Assembly: GCF_016863635.1 (NCBI RefSeq)
Contig: NZ_BOPG01000017.1
Location: 1-64,000 of the forward strand
Origin: Virgisporangium aurantiacum
GTDB taxonomy: Bacteria; Actinomycetota; Actinomycetes; Mycobacteriales; Micromonosporaceae
Direction of reading: 5' to 3'
Length of the DNA: 64,000 nucleotides
Positions 55,777 to 64,000 of this stretch are shown piece after piece (positions within the stretch are counted from its first letter, which is position 1; every line of letters begins with the position of its first letter). The translations under genes and the position numbers were made by a program. The notes below the pieces were generated by a model. The model saw only the letters and a program-made list of their open reading frames with translations, was not told where the DNA came from and ran no database searches.

Positions 55777-58566
55777 CTACAACCTGCGCAGTTTGGCCCG
55801 GATCTGCGCGGCGTCGGCGTGGCGCAGTTCCTCCATTGTGGACAGTGCGCGCTCCCACACCTCGCGGGCCGCGTCGGCCGCGCCGGTCTCCAGGTACGTG
55901 TCGCCGAGGTGGTCGAGGATCTCCGCCTGCCCGTACAGGTCGCCGAGCTCCAGCAGCAGTTCGTACGCGTACTCGTACGACGCGATCGCCTCGGCGTGGT
56001 TGCCCTGCGAGTGGTAGGCGTAGCCGATGCTGTCCCAGGTGTTGGCCTGCGCGGCGCTGTTGCCCAGCTTCTCGAACAGGCCCAGCGCCTCGCGGCAGGC
56101 GACCAGCGCCTCCTCGTGCTTGCCGAGCAGCACGTAGAACCAGCCGATGTCGTTGAGCGTGCTCGCCTGGCCCTGCGTGTTGCGGGTCGCCCGGAACAGC
56201 GGCAGCGCCCGCTGCGCGTAGGCGAGCCCCTGCTCGTTGCGGAGCTGGCGGCCGGCCACCCAGGACAGGTTCTGGTACGCCATCGCCTGACCCACCGGGT
56301 CGTCGAGGTCGCGGTACAGCTCCAGCGCGTACCGGCAGTGCACGTCGGCCTCGTCGTAGCGGGCCAGCCGGCTGAAGATCAGCGCGAGGCCGCGGTGGAT
56401 CACCGCCCGCGCCGCCCGGTCGCCGGCCCGGCGGGTGGCCTCCAGCGCGATCCGCATCAGGGAGACCTGGTCGATCCAGTGGCCCTGCCGGTCGTTGAAC
56501 GTCGACAGCGCCCACGGCAGCTGCCAGGTGTGCTCGTCCAGCCCGGCATCGTCGGCCTGGCGCACGGCCGCCAGCAGGGTGGCGTGCTCCAGCGCGAACC
56601 AGGCCATCGCGTCGTCCTGGCCGTCGAACGAGTCGTGGCGGGCGCCGGCCGCCGGTGCGACCAGCGGGATCGGTTCGCGGCTCGGGTCGAGCCGCCGGTT
56701 GGCGGCGACGGCCGAGTGCAGGTAGTAGTCCATCAGCCGGCGCACGGCGGCGGCCCGGTCGGCCTCGGGGTCGAGGTCGCGGACCAGCTCGTTGGCGTAG
56801 GCGCGCAGCAGGTCGTGGAACGTGAACCGGCCGGGCAGGTGTTCGCTGACCATCTGCGTGCGGGCCAGCTCGGTGAGCAGGTCGTCGGCGTCGCGCGGCG
56901 GCAGCGCGGCGAGCGAGGCTGCGGCGCCGGCCGTGATGTCGGGGCCGGCGTGCAGGCCGAGCAGGCGGAACAGGCGCGCCGCCGCCGGCCGAAGGGTGTG
57001 GTACGACCACGAGAACACCGAGCGGACGTCGGTGGCCAGGTCGCCGTCGGCGAACGCGTCGAGGTCGGTGCGGGCGTCCCGCAGCTCGTCGGCGACCGCG
57101 GCCAGCGGGAAGGCGGGACTCGTGACGGCGCGCGCCGCCACCACCGCGAGCGCCAGCGGCAGCCGCGCGCAGCCCTTGATGATCGCGTCGACGGCCTGCG
57201 GGTCGGCGCTGACGCGGGCCGGACCCATGCGACGGGTGAGGAACTGGCGGGCGTCGTCGTCGGGCAGCTGGCCCACCGCGACCGGGTGCGCCCCCTCCGC
57301 GGCGACCAGGCCGCGCAGCTGGTCGCGGCTGCTGATGAGGACGAAACAGCCCGGGGTGCCGGGCAGCAGCGGACGCACCTGCTCGGCGTCCCGGGCGTTG
57401 TCGAGCACCACCAGCACCCGGCGGCCGGTGAGCAGGCTGCGGTACAGACCGGTCTGTCCGGTCAGGCCGGCGGGGATGCGGTCCTGCGGCGCGTCGAGCG
57501 CGTCGAGGAACCCGCGCAGCGCCTCGGCCGGGGTCACGGCGGCGCCGGTCGGGTCGAAGCCGCGCAGGTTGACGTAGAGCTGGCCGTCCGGGAACCGGTC
57601 GCGCACCCGGTGCGCCCAGTGGACGGCGAGCGCCGTCTTGCCGGCACCGGCGGAGCCCGCGAGGACGGCGATCACCATCGCGGTCCGCTGCTCCTCGGCG
57701 GTCGCGAGGATCGCGTCGAGGTGGGCGAGCTCGTCGGCGCGCCCGGTGAAGCCGAAGACGTCCAGCGGAAGTTGCGCCGGCACGTCGGCAGCCGGCGCCG
57801 GGGTGTTGACCACGATCGCCGCGGTGACCGGTTCCTCGACGGGCTCCTCGAACTCGCCCCGCAGCACCGACTGGTGCAGGGCGCGCAGGTCGGCGCCCGG
57901 GTCGACACCGAGCCGCTCGACGAGCTGGTGGCGGGTGCGGGCGAAGATCTCCAGCGCCTCGGCGCCGCGACCGGCCGCGGCCAGGGCCCGCATCTGCACC
58001 GCGATCAGCGGCTCGACCAGCGGATACTCGGTGACCAGTTCGCTCGCCGTGGCGAGCACGTTGCCGGGCCGGCCCTGCTGCAGTTCCGCCTGCGCCCACG
58101 CGACGACGGCGTCGACCCGCTGCCGCTCCCAGCCGGCCCGGACCCGGTCGGCCCACTCCCCGGGCACGTCGGCGAGCGGGGTGCCGCGCCAGAGGTCCAG
58201 GGCCTCGCGCAGCTGACCGGTCGCGCCGGTGTCGCGGGCGGCCTGCACCAGGCGGCGGAAGAGCAGGGCGTCGACCTGGTCGGGGTCGGTGTCGAGCAGG
58301 TAGCCGCCGGAGCGGAGGAGGAGTTGCGCCGCACCGCCGGCGTCTTCCAGGACCCGCCGGATCCGGCCGATGTAGACGTGCAGCGTGTGGCGGGTGCGGC
58401 CGGACGCGGTGGGGCCCCACACCCGGTCGACGACGGTGTCCATCGCCACGGGGCGCCCGGCATCGACGGCCAACGCGGCCAGGATTCCCCGCTGACGGGG
58501 TGGCCCCGGGTCGACGCGCGTGGTGCCGGCCCACACCTCCACCGGCCCGAGAATCCTGAACTCCAT
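55777..58566 (-). CDS. SARP-family regulator with NB-ARC and TPR domains
   Basis: A 929-residue Streptomyces-antibiotic-regulatory-protein type activator. Residues 1-95 form an OmpR-like winged helix (MEFRILGPVEVWAGTTRVDP), 96-250 a BTAD domain (ALDLWRGTPLADVPGEWADR), about 285-560 an NB-ARC ATPase (P-loop AGSAGAGKTALAVHW; RRVLVVLDNARDAEQV), and the rest TPR repeats (AMAYQNLSWVAGRQLRNEQG; LNDIGWFYVLLGKHEEALVA). Large SARPs activate secondary-metabolite clusters or stress genes. No biosynthetic cluster is in view, so the target is elsewhere or nearby outside the window. Confidence 0.93.
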   Translation of the reverse strand: MEFRILGPVEVWAGTTRVDPGPPRQRGILAALAVDAGRPVAMDTVVDRVWGPTASGRTRHTLHVYIGRIRRVLEDAGGAAQLLLRSGGYLLDTDPDQVDALLFRRLVQAARDTGATGQLREALDLWRGTPLADVPGEWADRVRAGWERQRVDAVVAWAQAELQQGRPGNVLATASELVTEYPLVEPLIAVQMRALAAAGRGAEALEIFARTRHQLVERLGVDPGADLRALHQSVLRGEFEEPVEEPVTAAIVVNTPAPAADVPAQLPLDVFGFTGRADELAHLDAILATAEEQRTAMVIAVLAGSAGAGKTALAVHWAHRVRDRFPDGQLYVNLRGFDPTGAAVTPAEALRGFLDALDAPQDRIPAGLTGQTGLYRSLLTGRRVLVVLDNARDAEQVRPLLPGTPGCFVLISSRDQLRGLVAAEGAHPVAVGQLPDDDARQFLTRRMGPARVSADPQAVDAIIKGCARLPLALAVVAARAVTSPAFPLAAVADELRDARTDLDAFADGDLATDVRSVFSWSYHTLRPAAARLFRLLGLHAGPDITAGAAASLAALPPRDADDLLTELARTQMVSEHLPGRFTFHDLLRAYANELVRDLDPEADRAAAVRRLMDYYLHSAVAANRRLDPSREPIPLVAPAAGARHDSFDGQDDAMAWFALEHATLLAAVRQADDAGLDEHTWQLPWALSTFNDRQGHWIDQVSLMRIALEATRRAGDRAARAVIHRGLALIFSRLARYDEADVHCRYALELYRDLDDPVGQAMAYQNLSWVAGRQLRNEQGLAYAQRALPLFRATRNTQGQASTLNDIGWFYVLLGKHEEALVACREALGLFEKLGNSAAQANTWDSIGYAYHSQGNHAEAIASYEYAYELLLELGDLYGQAEILDHLGDTYLETGAADAAREVWERALSTMEELRHADAAQIRAKLRRL

Positions 58567-58697
58567 GGCGGACAAACAAACCCCAAGCTCGCCAGGTACC
58601 CGCAAATCCCAGAAGAGGCCAACACTAGCAACGCAACGCTCCCGTACCGGGCGTCGCTCACGGTCCGCTTACAGGGGGCTCACGCGTTACCGGGGGC
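58567..58697 (-). promoter_or_regulatory. Direct repeats upstream of the SARP gene
   Basis: On the minus strand GTGAGC occurs three times in the same orientation (plus-strand GCTCAC at 58656, 58678 and 58696), with spacings of 22 and 18 bases; two of these belong to a longer near-identical 18-base unit (GCGTGAGCCCCC...). SARP proteins bind direct heptamer repeats near one or two helical turns apart, so autoregulation is possible. Confidence 0.45.
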
Positions 58698-59315
58698 TCA
58701 CGCGACCCCGACCGGTCGGAACTGCACGCTCACCCGCGGCCCGACCGGCCGGGCGGTCTTCGGGACGCAGTGCTCCCACGTCCGCTGGCAGGAGCCGCCC
58801 ATCACCACGAGGTCGCCGTGGCCCACCGGGAACCGCAGGCTGGCGCCGCCACCGCGCGGGCGCAGCAGGAGCGGCCGGGGCGCGCCGAACGACACGATCG
58901 CGACCATGGTGTCGGCGGTGGCGGAGCGGCCCTTGGTGTCGCCGTGCCAGGCGACGCTGTCGCGGCCGTCGCGGTAGAGGCACATTCCGGCGGTGACGAA
59001 CGGTTCGCCGAGCTCGGCCGCGTAGTGGTCGCTGAGCCGGATGCGGGCCTCGGTGAGGACGTCGTGGGGCAGCCGCTCGGCGCCGCCGTACCAGCGCAGC
59101 AGCCGGGGCGTGTCGACCTCGTTGTCGTACATGACCCGCCGCTCGGCCCGCCAGTCGATGCCGAGCAAGACGTCGAGCACCGCCTCGGAGCCGCGGACCC
59201 AGCCGGGCAGGTGGTCGAGCCAGGCGCCCCGGGTGAGGTGGTGCCGCTCCGGGGCGACCGGCCCGAGCGACGGCGCGTCGACCAGGTCGTCGAACATCGA
59301 GGGCTGGCGGGTCAT
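58698..59315 (-). CDS. AlkB-like 2-oxoglutarate-dependent dioxygenase
   Basis: A 205-residue AlkB-family Fe(II)/2-oxoglutarate dioxygenase that repairs alkylated bases. The HxD metal motif is VAWHGDTKG, the C-terminal His and 2-oxoglutarate Arg are in CQRTWEHCVPKTARPVGPRV, and the substrate-lid block is YHAAELGEPF-like (SDHYAAELGEPFVTAGMCLY). It matches the shorter ALKBH2/3-like bacterial branch. TACGCT (minus strand, 59328-59323) is seven bases before the ATG, so a leaderless start is likely, and a LexA box lies upstream. Confidence 0.92.
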   Translation of the reverse strand: MTRQPSMFDDLVDAPSLGPVAPERHHLTRGAWLDHLPGWVRGSEAVLDVLLGIDWRAERRVMYDNEVDTPRLLRWYGGAERLPHDVLTEARIRLSDHYAAELGEPFVTAGMCLYRDGRDSVAWHGDTKGRSATADTMVAIVSFGAPRPLLLRPRGGGASLRFPVGHGDLVVMGGSCQRTWEHCVPKTARPVGPRVSVQFRPVGVA

Positions 59316-59329
59316 GCCCGCCAGCGTAC

Positions 59330-59345
59330 TCGAACGTCCGTTCTA
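59330..59345. promoter_or_regulatory. LexA (SOS) box upstream of the AlkB-like gene
   Basis: TCGAAC-GTCC-GTTCTA at 59330-59345 matches the actinobacterial LexA box TCGAAC-N4-GTTCGA in 11 of 12 fixed bases. It lies in the -10/-35 spacer of the inferred leaderless promoter (-10 at 59328-59323), an ideal place for repression. It also overlaps the stop codon of the CBM48 gene. Links the gene to the DNA-damage response. Confidence 0.7.
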
Positions 59346-59615
59346 AACCTTCAGCGTGCAGCCGGCCGGGTCGACGCGGTCGGCGCCGTGGTCGTCGAAC
59401 CAGCGGCCGCCGGTGGCCAGGTACCGGAACCGGTGCTCGCCGGGTGGCAGCGTCACCGAGATGCTGCGGGTGCCGTCGCGCCGGGGCACGAGTTCGTGCT
59501 TCCCCGGCGTCCAGTCGTTGAACGTGCCGACGACGCTGACGGCACCGTTGTCGTCAGCGGGCAGGCTGAAGGTCACCCGGGTCTTCGATCCGAACAGTCG
59601 GGAACGACGGATCAT
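59343..59615 (-). CDS. CBM48/glycogen-binding-like mini-protein
   Basis: A 90-residue single-domain protein of the isoamylase N-terminal (CBM48/AMPK glycogen-binding) fold: VTFSLPADDNGAVSVVGTFN, DWTPGKHELVPRRDGTRSIS, and PPGEHRFRYLATGGRWFDDH. The conserved W and the G-T-F-N-D-W block are present. Such lone domains are common in actinobacteria, where they may bind glycogen or be scaffolds. GGAGGACCG precedes the ATG at 59615. Confidence 0.88.
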   Translation of the reverse strand: MIRRSRLFGSKTRVTFSLPADDNGAVSVVGTFNDWTPGKHELVPRRDGTRSISVTLPPGEHRFRYLATGGRWFDDHGADRVDPAGCTLKV

Positions 59616-59707
59616 CGGTCCTCCTTCGCGGGGTTCACCAGGGACAATGGTGGCTGCCCGACGTTTCACGTGTGTAGCGACACGCCGTCTGACCAGGAGG
59701 AGATCCG

Positions 59708-60685
59708 ATGCGTGCAGCTGTGTTCCGGTCCACCGGTCCCGCCGCCGACGTCCTGCGGGTCGAGGAGGTGCCGACACCGGAGCCGGGGCCGGGGCAGGTC
59801 CGGGTGCGGATCGCCGTGTCCGGGGTGAACCCCACCGACTGGAAGAACCGGTCGGGTGCGGTACCCATGCCGGCACCCGACGGCGCCGACTTCCAGGTGC
59901 CGAACCAGGACGGCGCGGGCGTCATCGACAAGGTCGGCCCGGGCGTCGACGGGTCGCGCGTGGGCGAGCGCGTGTGGCTGTACCTCGCCGCGTGGCAGAA
60001 CCGCTACGGGACGGCCGGGGAGTACACCGTCGTACCGCAGGAACGCGCGGTGGCGCTGCCCACCGGCGTCCCCTTCGATCTGGGCGCGAACCTCGGCGTC
60101 CCGGCGATGACCGCCCACCGTTGTCTGTACGCCGACGGTGACCCGACCGGAACCGTGCTGGTGCACGGCGGCGCGGGCGCGGTCGGGCACTTCGCGATCG
60201 AGCTGGCGCGGGCCGCCGGTGTCACCGTGATCAGCACCGTGAGCAGCCCCGAGAAGGCCGACCTGGCCACCGCGGCCGGCGCCCACCACGTCGTCAACTA
60301 CCGCGACGGCGACGCCGCCGACCAGATCCGGGCGATCGCGCCCGGCGGGGTCGACCGGATCGTCGAGGTGAACCTCGCCACCAACCTGGACCTCGACCTG
60401 GCCGTCGCCGCGCCGCACGCGTCGATCGTCACGTACGCGGCCGACGCCCGGAAGCCGGAACTGTCGGTGCGCGAGTTGATGGTGCGCAACCTGGTGCTGC
60501 GGTTCATGCTGCTGTACACGGTGCCGGAACCGGCGTTGCGCCGGGCGACCAGGGACATCACGGCGGTTCTCACGACCGGTGGGTTGACACCGTTGCCGTC
60601 GCACCGCTTTACGCTCGACGAGACGGCCGCCGCCCACGACGCCGTCGAGGCCGGCGCGGTCGGCAAGGTCCTCATCGATCTCTAG
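59708..60685 (+). CDS. Zinc-independent quinone oxidoreductase (MDR family)
   Basis: A 325-residue medium-chain dehydrogenase/reductase of the quinone oxidoreductase type. RAAVFRSTGPAADVLRVEEV, VAVSGVNPTDWKNRSG, GRVWLYLAAWQ and the NADPH Rossmann motif VLVHGGAGAVGHFAIELARA are present. No catalytic-zinc Cys/His set is seen. AGGAGGAG is a strong ribosome site. It probably reduces quinones or enones, protecting against oxidative stress. It stands alone. Confidence 0.9.
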   Translation: MRAAVFRSTGPAADVLRVEEVPTPEPGPGQVRVRIAVSGVNPTDWKNRSGAVPMPAPDGADFQVPNQDGAGVIDKVGPGVDGSRVGERVWLYLAAWQNRYGTAGEYTVVPQERAVALPTGVPFDLGANLGVPAMTAHRCLYADGDPTGTVLVHGGAGAVGHFAIELARAAGVTVISTVSSPEKADLATAAGAHHVVNYRDGDAADQIRAIAPGGVDRIVEVNLATNLDLDLAVAAPHASIVTYAADARKPELSVRELMVRNLVLRFMLLYTVPEPALRRATRDITAVLTTGGLTPLPSHRFTLDETAAAHDAVEAGAVGKVLIDL

Positions 60686-60711
60686 CACAACCCCTCACAT
60701 CGCGGGTCGAC

Positions 60712-60757
60712 GGTCCGATCTTCGGGGAGCGCAGCAGCGCATCCCCGACCCCCGGAC
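60712..60757 (+). promoter_or_regulatory. Hairpin in the gap before the GGDEF-EAL gene
   Basis: Within the gap of 84 bases, GGTCC at 60712-60716 can pair with GGACC at 60753-60757, and GGGGAGCGC at 60724-60732 with GCGCATCCCC at 60737-60746 (one bulge). The structure could terminate the reductase transcript or shape the leader of the GGDEF-EAL gene. Confidence 0.4.
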
Positions 60758-60769
60758 CGGAGATCGTCG

Positions 60770-63598
60770 ATGGCGAGCACTGGCACGACCGCACGCAGCG
60801 CACCGCGTTGGTGGGCAGCGATGCGCGGCCGCCTCCAGGTGGTCGCCCCCACCCCCGGCTACCGACGGCTCTGGCTGGCGGCGCTCGTCGCCACCGGCGT
60901 GCTGGCGGTGTGGTTCAGCCTCGGACTGGGTGGTCCGGTGGTCACCCAGACGGTGTCGAACCTCGCTCTGATCATCGCCGCGTTCTCCGCGGCGGCGGCG
61001 TGCGGCTGGGTGGGCCTGAAGCGGCGGACCGGCCGGGACCGGTTGGCCCTGATGTTCATCGGGGCCGGCACGCTGTCGTGGGGGCTCGGCCAGACCGCGT
61101 GCGTCTACTACGAATCGGTGCTCGGCCAGGAAGTGCCGCTGCCGTCGCTGGCCGACGTCGGCTACCTCTCGATGATCCCGCTGCTGGCCGCCGGGCTGCT
61201 GACGGTGCCGACCGGCGCCCAGAACGTGGCCAACCGCGCCCGGACCGTGCTCGACGGTCTCATGGTGGCCGCGGCGCTGCTGCTGGTGAGCTGGTCGCTG
61301 CTGGTGCAGCCGATGCTGGCCGCCGGCGAGGAGACCGAGAGCACGCTGGCGATCAGCCTCGCCTACCCGCTCGGCGACCTGGTGATCGTCACCATCGTGT
61401 TCTACATGGTGGCCCGGATGCGCCACATCGGCGCCGTGCCGCTGCCACTGACCATGATCGGCACCGGCATCGTGACGTTCGCCGTCGCCGACAGCGGCTA
61501 CGCCTACCTGACCATGACCGGGCAGTACTCGTCGGGCGCGGTGACCGACCTCGGCTGGTTCGCCGGCTTCGCGCTGATCCTGATGGCGGCGCTGTGCCCG
61601 GCGGAGACCCGGCCCAGCACGCACCGCAAGCCCACCGACGGGCGCCCGATCGCGCTGATGATGCCGTACGTCGTGGTGATCGTCTCGGTGCTCGCCACGC
61701 TGGTCGAGGTGCTCCGCACGGGTCACATCGACGCTTTCGCCTCGGTCACGCGGTCCCTGATGATTGTGATGATCGTGGGGCGGCAGGTGCTGAGCCTCCT
61801 GGACAACCGGGCGCTCACCCGCGGGCTGGAGGCCCGGGTCACCGCCCGCACGGCCCAGTTGCGGGCCAGCGAGCGGCGGTTCTACGCGCTGGTGCAGCAC
61901 AGCTCCGACGTGGTCACCGTGGTCGACGCCGAGCTGACCGTGCTCTACCAGAGCGAGTCGGTGACGCGCGTCTTCGGCCACCAGGCCGCGTCGCTGACCG
62001 GCGAGCCGCTCACGACACTGCTGAACGAGGAGGCGACGCAGCGGCTCCAGTTGGCCGCGCAGCAGCTCACCGGCCGGCCCTACGCGAACACGATGATCGA
62101 GGTGCCGGTCCCCCACGCCGACGGGCGGGTGCGGCAGGCCGAGATGACGGTCACCAACCTGCTCGACGACCCGAGCGTGCACGGGCTGGTGCTGAACACC
62201 CGCGACATCAGCGAGCGCAAGGAGCTGGAGGACCAGCTCATCCACGAGGCGTTCCACGACGCGCTCACCAAGCTCGCCAACCGCGCGCTGTTCAAGGACC
62301 GCGTCACCCAGGCGCTGCGCCGCCGTCCGAAGGGCTCCACGGTGGCCGTGCTGTTCCTCGACCTCGACGGCTTCAAGGAGGTCAACGACAGCCTCGGCCA
62401 CGCGGCCGGTGACGAGCTGCTGATCAAGGTCGCCGAGCGCCTGGTCGCGGCCGTGCGGCCGGAGGACACCGTGGCCCGCTTCGGTGGGGACGAGTTCGCG
62501 GTGCTGATCGAGACCGTGCCCGACCAGGCGGCGGCCGAGGAGTTCGCCCAGCGCGTCATCGACGGCATGGACGACTCGGTGACGATCGAGGGCCGGGAGA
62601 TCCACATCCGGGGCAGCATCGGCATCGCCGTCGCCGGCCCGGACGCGTCCGACACCGACCAGATCATGCGCAACGCCGACCTTGCCATGTACCACGCGAA
62701 GGCGGCCGGCGCCGGCGGCTTCGCCAGCTACGACCCGCAGATGCACTCGGGCCTGATCGAGCGGCTGCAGCTGGAGGCCGACCTCCGCCGCGCGCTGGAG
62801 GGCGACGAGTTCGAACTGCACTACCAGCCGACGGTGCGGCTCGACACCGGCACGGTGGTGGGGTTCGAGGCGCTGCTGCGCTGGCGTCATCCCACCCGCG
62901 GGCTGGTGTCGCCGGGCGAGTTCATCTCGTTGGCCGAGGCCACCGGGATGATCCTGCCGATCGGGGAGTGGGCGCTCACGGAGGCGTGCCGGCAGGCCGC
63001 CGAGTGGCTGGAGGCCAACCCGACCCGGCCCATGACGATGGCGGTCAACGTCTCCGGTCGCCAGTTCGGCCAGTCCGACTTCGCCGGCCTGGTGGAGAAG
63101 GTGCTCGCCGACACCGGCCTGTCGCCGGACCGGCTGTGCCTGGAGATGACCGAGAGCGTCGTCATGAACGACACCGAGGAGAACCTCGCGCTGCTGATGC
63201 GGCTGAAGGAGATCGGCGTCAAGCTGGCGATCGACGACTTCGGTACGGGGTACTCGTCGCTGTCGTACCTGCGCCGCTTCCCGGTCGACACCCTGAAGAT
63301 CGACCGCTCGTTCGTGGAGCGGCTGGGCCAGCAGTCCGACGACGCCACGCTGGCCCGCACGATCGTCCAGTTGGGGCAGAGCCTCGGCATGTCGACGGTG
63401 GCCGAAGGCATCGAGCACTCCGAGCAGTTCCTGGCGTTGCGCCGGATGGGGTGCGAACGGGCCCAGGGCTTCTATTTCTCGCGTCCGCTGCCCGCGATAC
63501 AGGCGGGTGCCGTCATCGCGGGCGGTTCGCCGGCGGCGCTGATGGCCGGCAACAAGGCCGCCTCGATGCTCGCGCCCGCTCCTGTCGCCGCTGCCTGA
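60770..63598 (+). CDS. Membrane GGDEF-EAL (cyclic-di-GMP) protein with PAS domain
   Basis: A 942-residue protein for making or breaking cyclic di-GMP. Residues 35-330 are a membrane sensor of about eight to ten helices. A PAS domain lies at about 370-480 (FYALVQHSSDVVTVVDAELT), then the GGDEF domain with FGGDEFAV (GGDEF at 572-576) and an inhibitory RPED site at 563-566, five residues before it as usual. The EAL domain begins FEALLRWRHP (E700), and contains ESVVMNDTE, DDFGTGYSSLSYL and KIDRSFV. Both active sites look intact. Next gene follows after about 29 bases. Confidence 0.95.
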   Translation: MASTGTTARSAPRWWAAMRGRLQVVAPTPGYRRLWLAALVATGVLAVWFSLGLGGPVVTQTVSNLALIIAAFSAAAACGWVGLKRRTGRDRLALMFIGAGTLSWGLGQTACVYYESVLGQEVPLPSLADVGYLSMIPLLAAGLLTVPTGAQNVANRARTVLDGLMVAAALLLVSWSLLVQPMLAAGEETESTLAISLAYPLGDLVIVTIVFYMVARMRHIGAVPLPLTMIGTGIVTFAVADSGYAYLTMTGQYSSGAVTDLGWFAGFALILMAALCPAETRPSTHRKPTDGRPIALMMPYVVVIVSVLATLVEVLRTGHIDAFASVTRSLMIVMIVGRQVLSLLDNRALTRGLEARVTARTAQLRASERRFYALVQHSSDVVTVVDAELTVLYQSESVTRVFGHQAASLTGEPLTTLLNEEATQRLQLAAQQLTGRPYANTMIEVPVPHADGRVRQAEMTVTNLLDDPSVHGLVLNTRDISERKELEDQLIHEAFHDALTKLANRALFKDRVTQALRRRPKGSTVAVLFLDLDGFKEVNDSLGHAAGDELLIKVAERLVAAVRPEDTVARFGGDEFAVLIETVPDQAAAEEFAQRVIDGMDDSVTIEGREIHIRGSIGIAVAGPDASDTDQIMRNADLAMYHAKAAGAGGFASYDPQMHSGLIERLQLEADLRRALEGDEFELHYQPTVRLDTGTVVGFEALLRWRHPTRGLVSPGEFISLAEATGMILPIGEWALTEACRQAAEWLEANPTRPMTMAVNVSGRQFGQSDFAGLVEKVLADTGLSPDRLCLEMTESVVMNDTEENLALLMRLKEIGVKLAIDDFGTGYSSLSYLRRFPVDTLKIDRSFVERLGQQSDDATLARTIVQLGQSLGMSTVAEGIEHSEQFLALRRMGCERAQGFYFSRPLPAIQAGAVIAGGSPAALMAGNKAASMLAPAPVAAA

Positions 63599-63627
63599 TT
63601 CCCCCTTCCCCCGTTTGGAGTTTCTCG

Positions 63628-64000
63628 ATGTCCGCTGTTCTCACCGTGCCCGCGTTCTGGCCTCGTGCCCTTGCGCCCGACGTGCTCGCTTCGGTGCAGA
63701 CGCCGACGCCGTACCTGATCACCGACCTGTCGACGGTCGCCGACCGGTACCACCGGTTCTGCGCCGCGCTGCCCGGGATCCGGCCGCACTACGCGATGAA
63801 GTGCAACTCGTCGCCGGAGATCCTGCGCACGCTGGCCGACGCCGGCGCGGGCTTCGAGGTGGCGTCGCTGGGCGAGCTCAAGATGCTGCAGTACATCGGC
63901 GTCGACCCGGCCGACGTGCTCTACAGCAACCCGATCAAGCCGCCGTCGCACGTCGCCGCGGCGCACGCGGCCGGGCTGTGGCGGTTCAGCTTCGACTCGC
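63628..64000 (+). CDS. PLP-dependent decarboxylase (ornithine/DAP type), cut by the window end
   Basis: The N-terminal 124 residues of a fold-type III PLP decarboxylase. HYAMKCNSSPEILRTLADAG contains the PLP-binding Lys, and FEVASLGELKMLQYIGV with YSNPIKPPSHVAAAHAAGLW matches ornithine/diaminopimelate/arginine decarboxylases. The start ATG 63628 follows the GGDEF-EAL gene by 29 bases, after TTTGGAG, a fair ribosome site. The substrate (ornithine, lysine or meso-DAP) cannot be told from this part. Confidence 0.85.
   Translation, partial: MSAVLTVPAFWPRALAPDVLASVQTPTPYLITDLSTVADRYHRFCAALPGIRPHYAMKCNSSPEILRTLADAGAGFEVASLGELKMLQYIGVDPADVLYSNPIKPPSHVAAAHAAGLWRFSFDS

Noticed and set aside
60695..63418. 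A 907-residue minus-strand open frame opposite the GGDEF-EAL gene
   Set aside because: The plus-strand frame has intact GGDEF and EAL motifs; the antisense translation is His/Arg/Gln-rich with no domain.
1..64000. tRNA, rRNA or riboswitch genes
   Set aside because: No cloverleaf with TTCGA arm and CCA-like end, no rRNA-like conserved block and no known riboswitch core was recognised by eye; a covariance-model scan would be needed to exclude small RNAs.

Overview
The window is a 64 kb piece of a high-GC actinobacterial chromosome. Dense gene packing, ATGA/GTGA stop-start overlaps, many GTG starts, leaderless -10 boxes directly before start codons, a SARP regulator, a FliA/WhiG-type sigma factor and a LexA box of the actinobacterial TCGAAC-N4-GTTCGA type all fit a filamentous, possibly motile-spored actinomycete. 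A Micromonosporaceae-like host is my best guess from style alone. No rRNA, tRNA, CRISPR array, insertion sequence or integrase was seen.

1-1.9 kb: a FliA-like sigma factor, then an ArsR repressor/SRPBCC pair with a clear operator over the repressor start.

1.9-22.9 kb: a contractile injection system (CIS) locus of the Streptomyces-like type. The minus strand carries (in transcription order) a LuxR regulator, an AAA+ ATPase, a DUF4255/Pvc16 protein, a small receiver-like protein, sheath, tube, an assembly protein, a DUF6760-like protein, a second tube, an eCIS-core (DUF4157) protein with long Gly/Ala repeats, a LysM cap protein, VgrG-type spike, PAAR tip, gp25, baseplate J, tail protein I, and two membrane proteins. 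The plus strand carries a signal-less lysozyme/NlpC hydrolase and a 265-aa protein of unknown function. No tail fibre, capsid or clear tape measure was found.

20.3-35.1 kb: the hydrolase gene continues into a second Ig-like membrane protein and a giant Hsp70-transmembrane-kelch fusion. Convergent to it are two dynamin-like GTPases, a helical-repeat protein and a 1248-aa hydrophobic protein with a cargo-like N-terminus. Together with the CIS this forms a roughly 33 kb block that may act as one envelope-stress or cell-lysis system; that link is inference.

35.2-50.5 kb: mostly housekeeping and metabolic genes: acyl-CoA carboxylase, an acyltransferase/patatin/DUF1707 operon, a DUF885 peptidase, a lipoprotein pair (beta-lactamase fold and sorbosone-dehydrogenase-like), dienelactone hydrolase, DUF6295, a LuxR regulator, an orphan thiopeptide-type SpaB_C domain protein, a geranylgeranyl-reductase-like flavoprotein, a nucleoside deaminase and a nucleotidyltransferase.

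50.5-64 kb: a second ArsR/SRPBCC pair, a zinc-ribbon membrane protein, a PHP phosphatase and AEC transporter with overlapping divergent promoters, a dehydrogenase, a SARP regulator, an AlkB-like dioxygenase with a LexA box, a CBM48 mini-protein, a quinone reductase, a membrane GGDEF-EAL protein and the start of a PLP decarboxylase. Long perfect palindromes occur at 16.7, 31.0, 42.4 and 50.5 kb; the one at 31.0 kb lies in frame inside a coding region.
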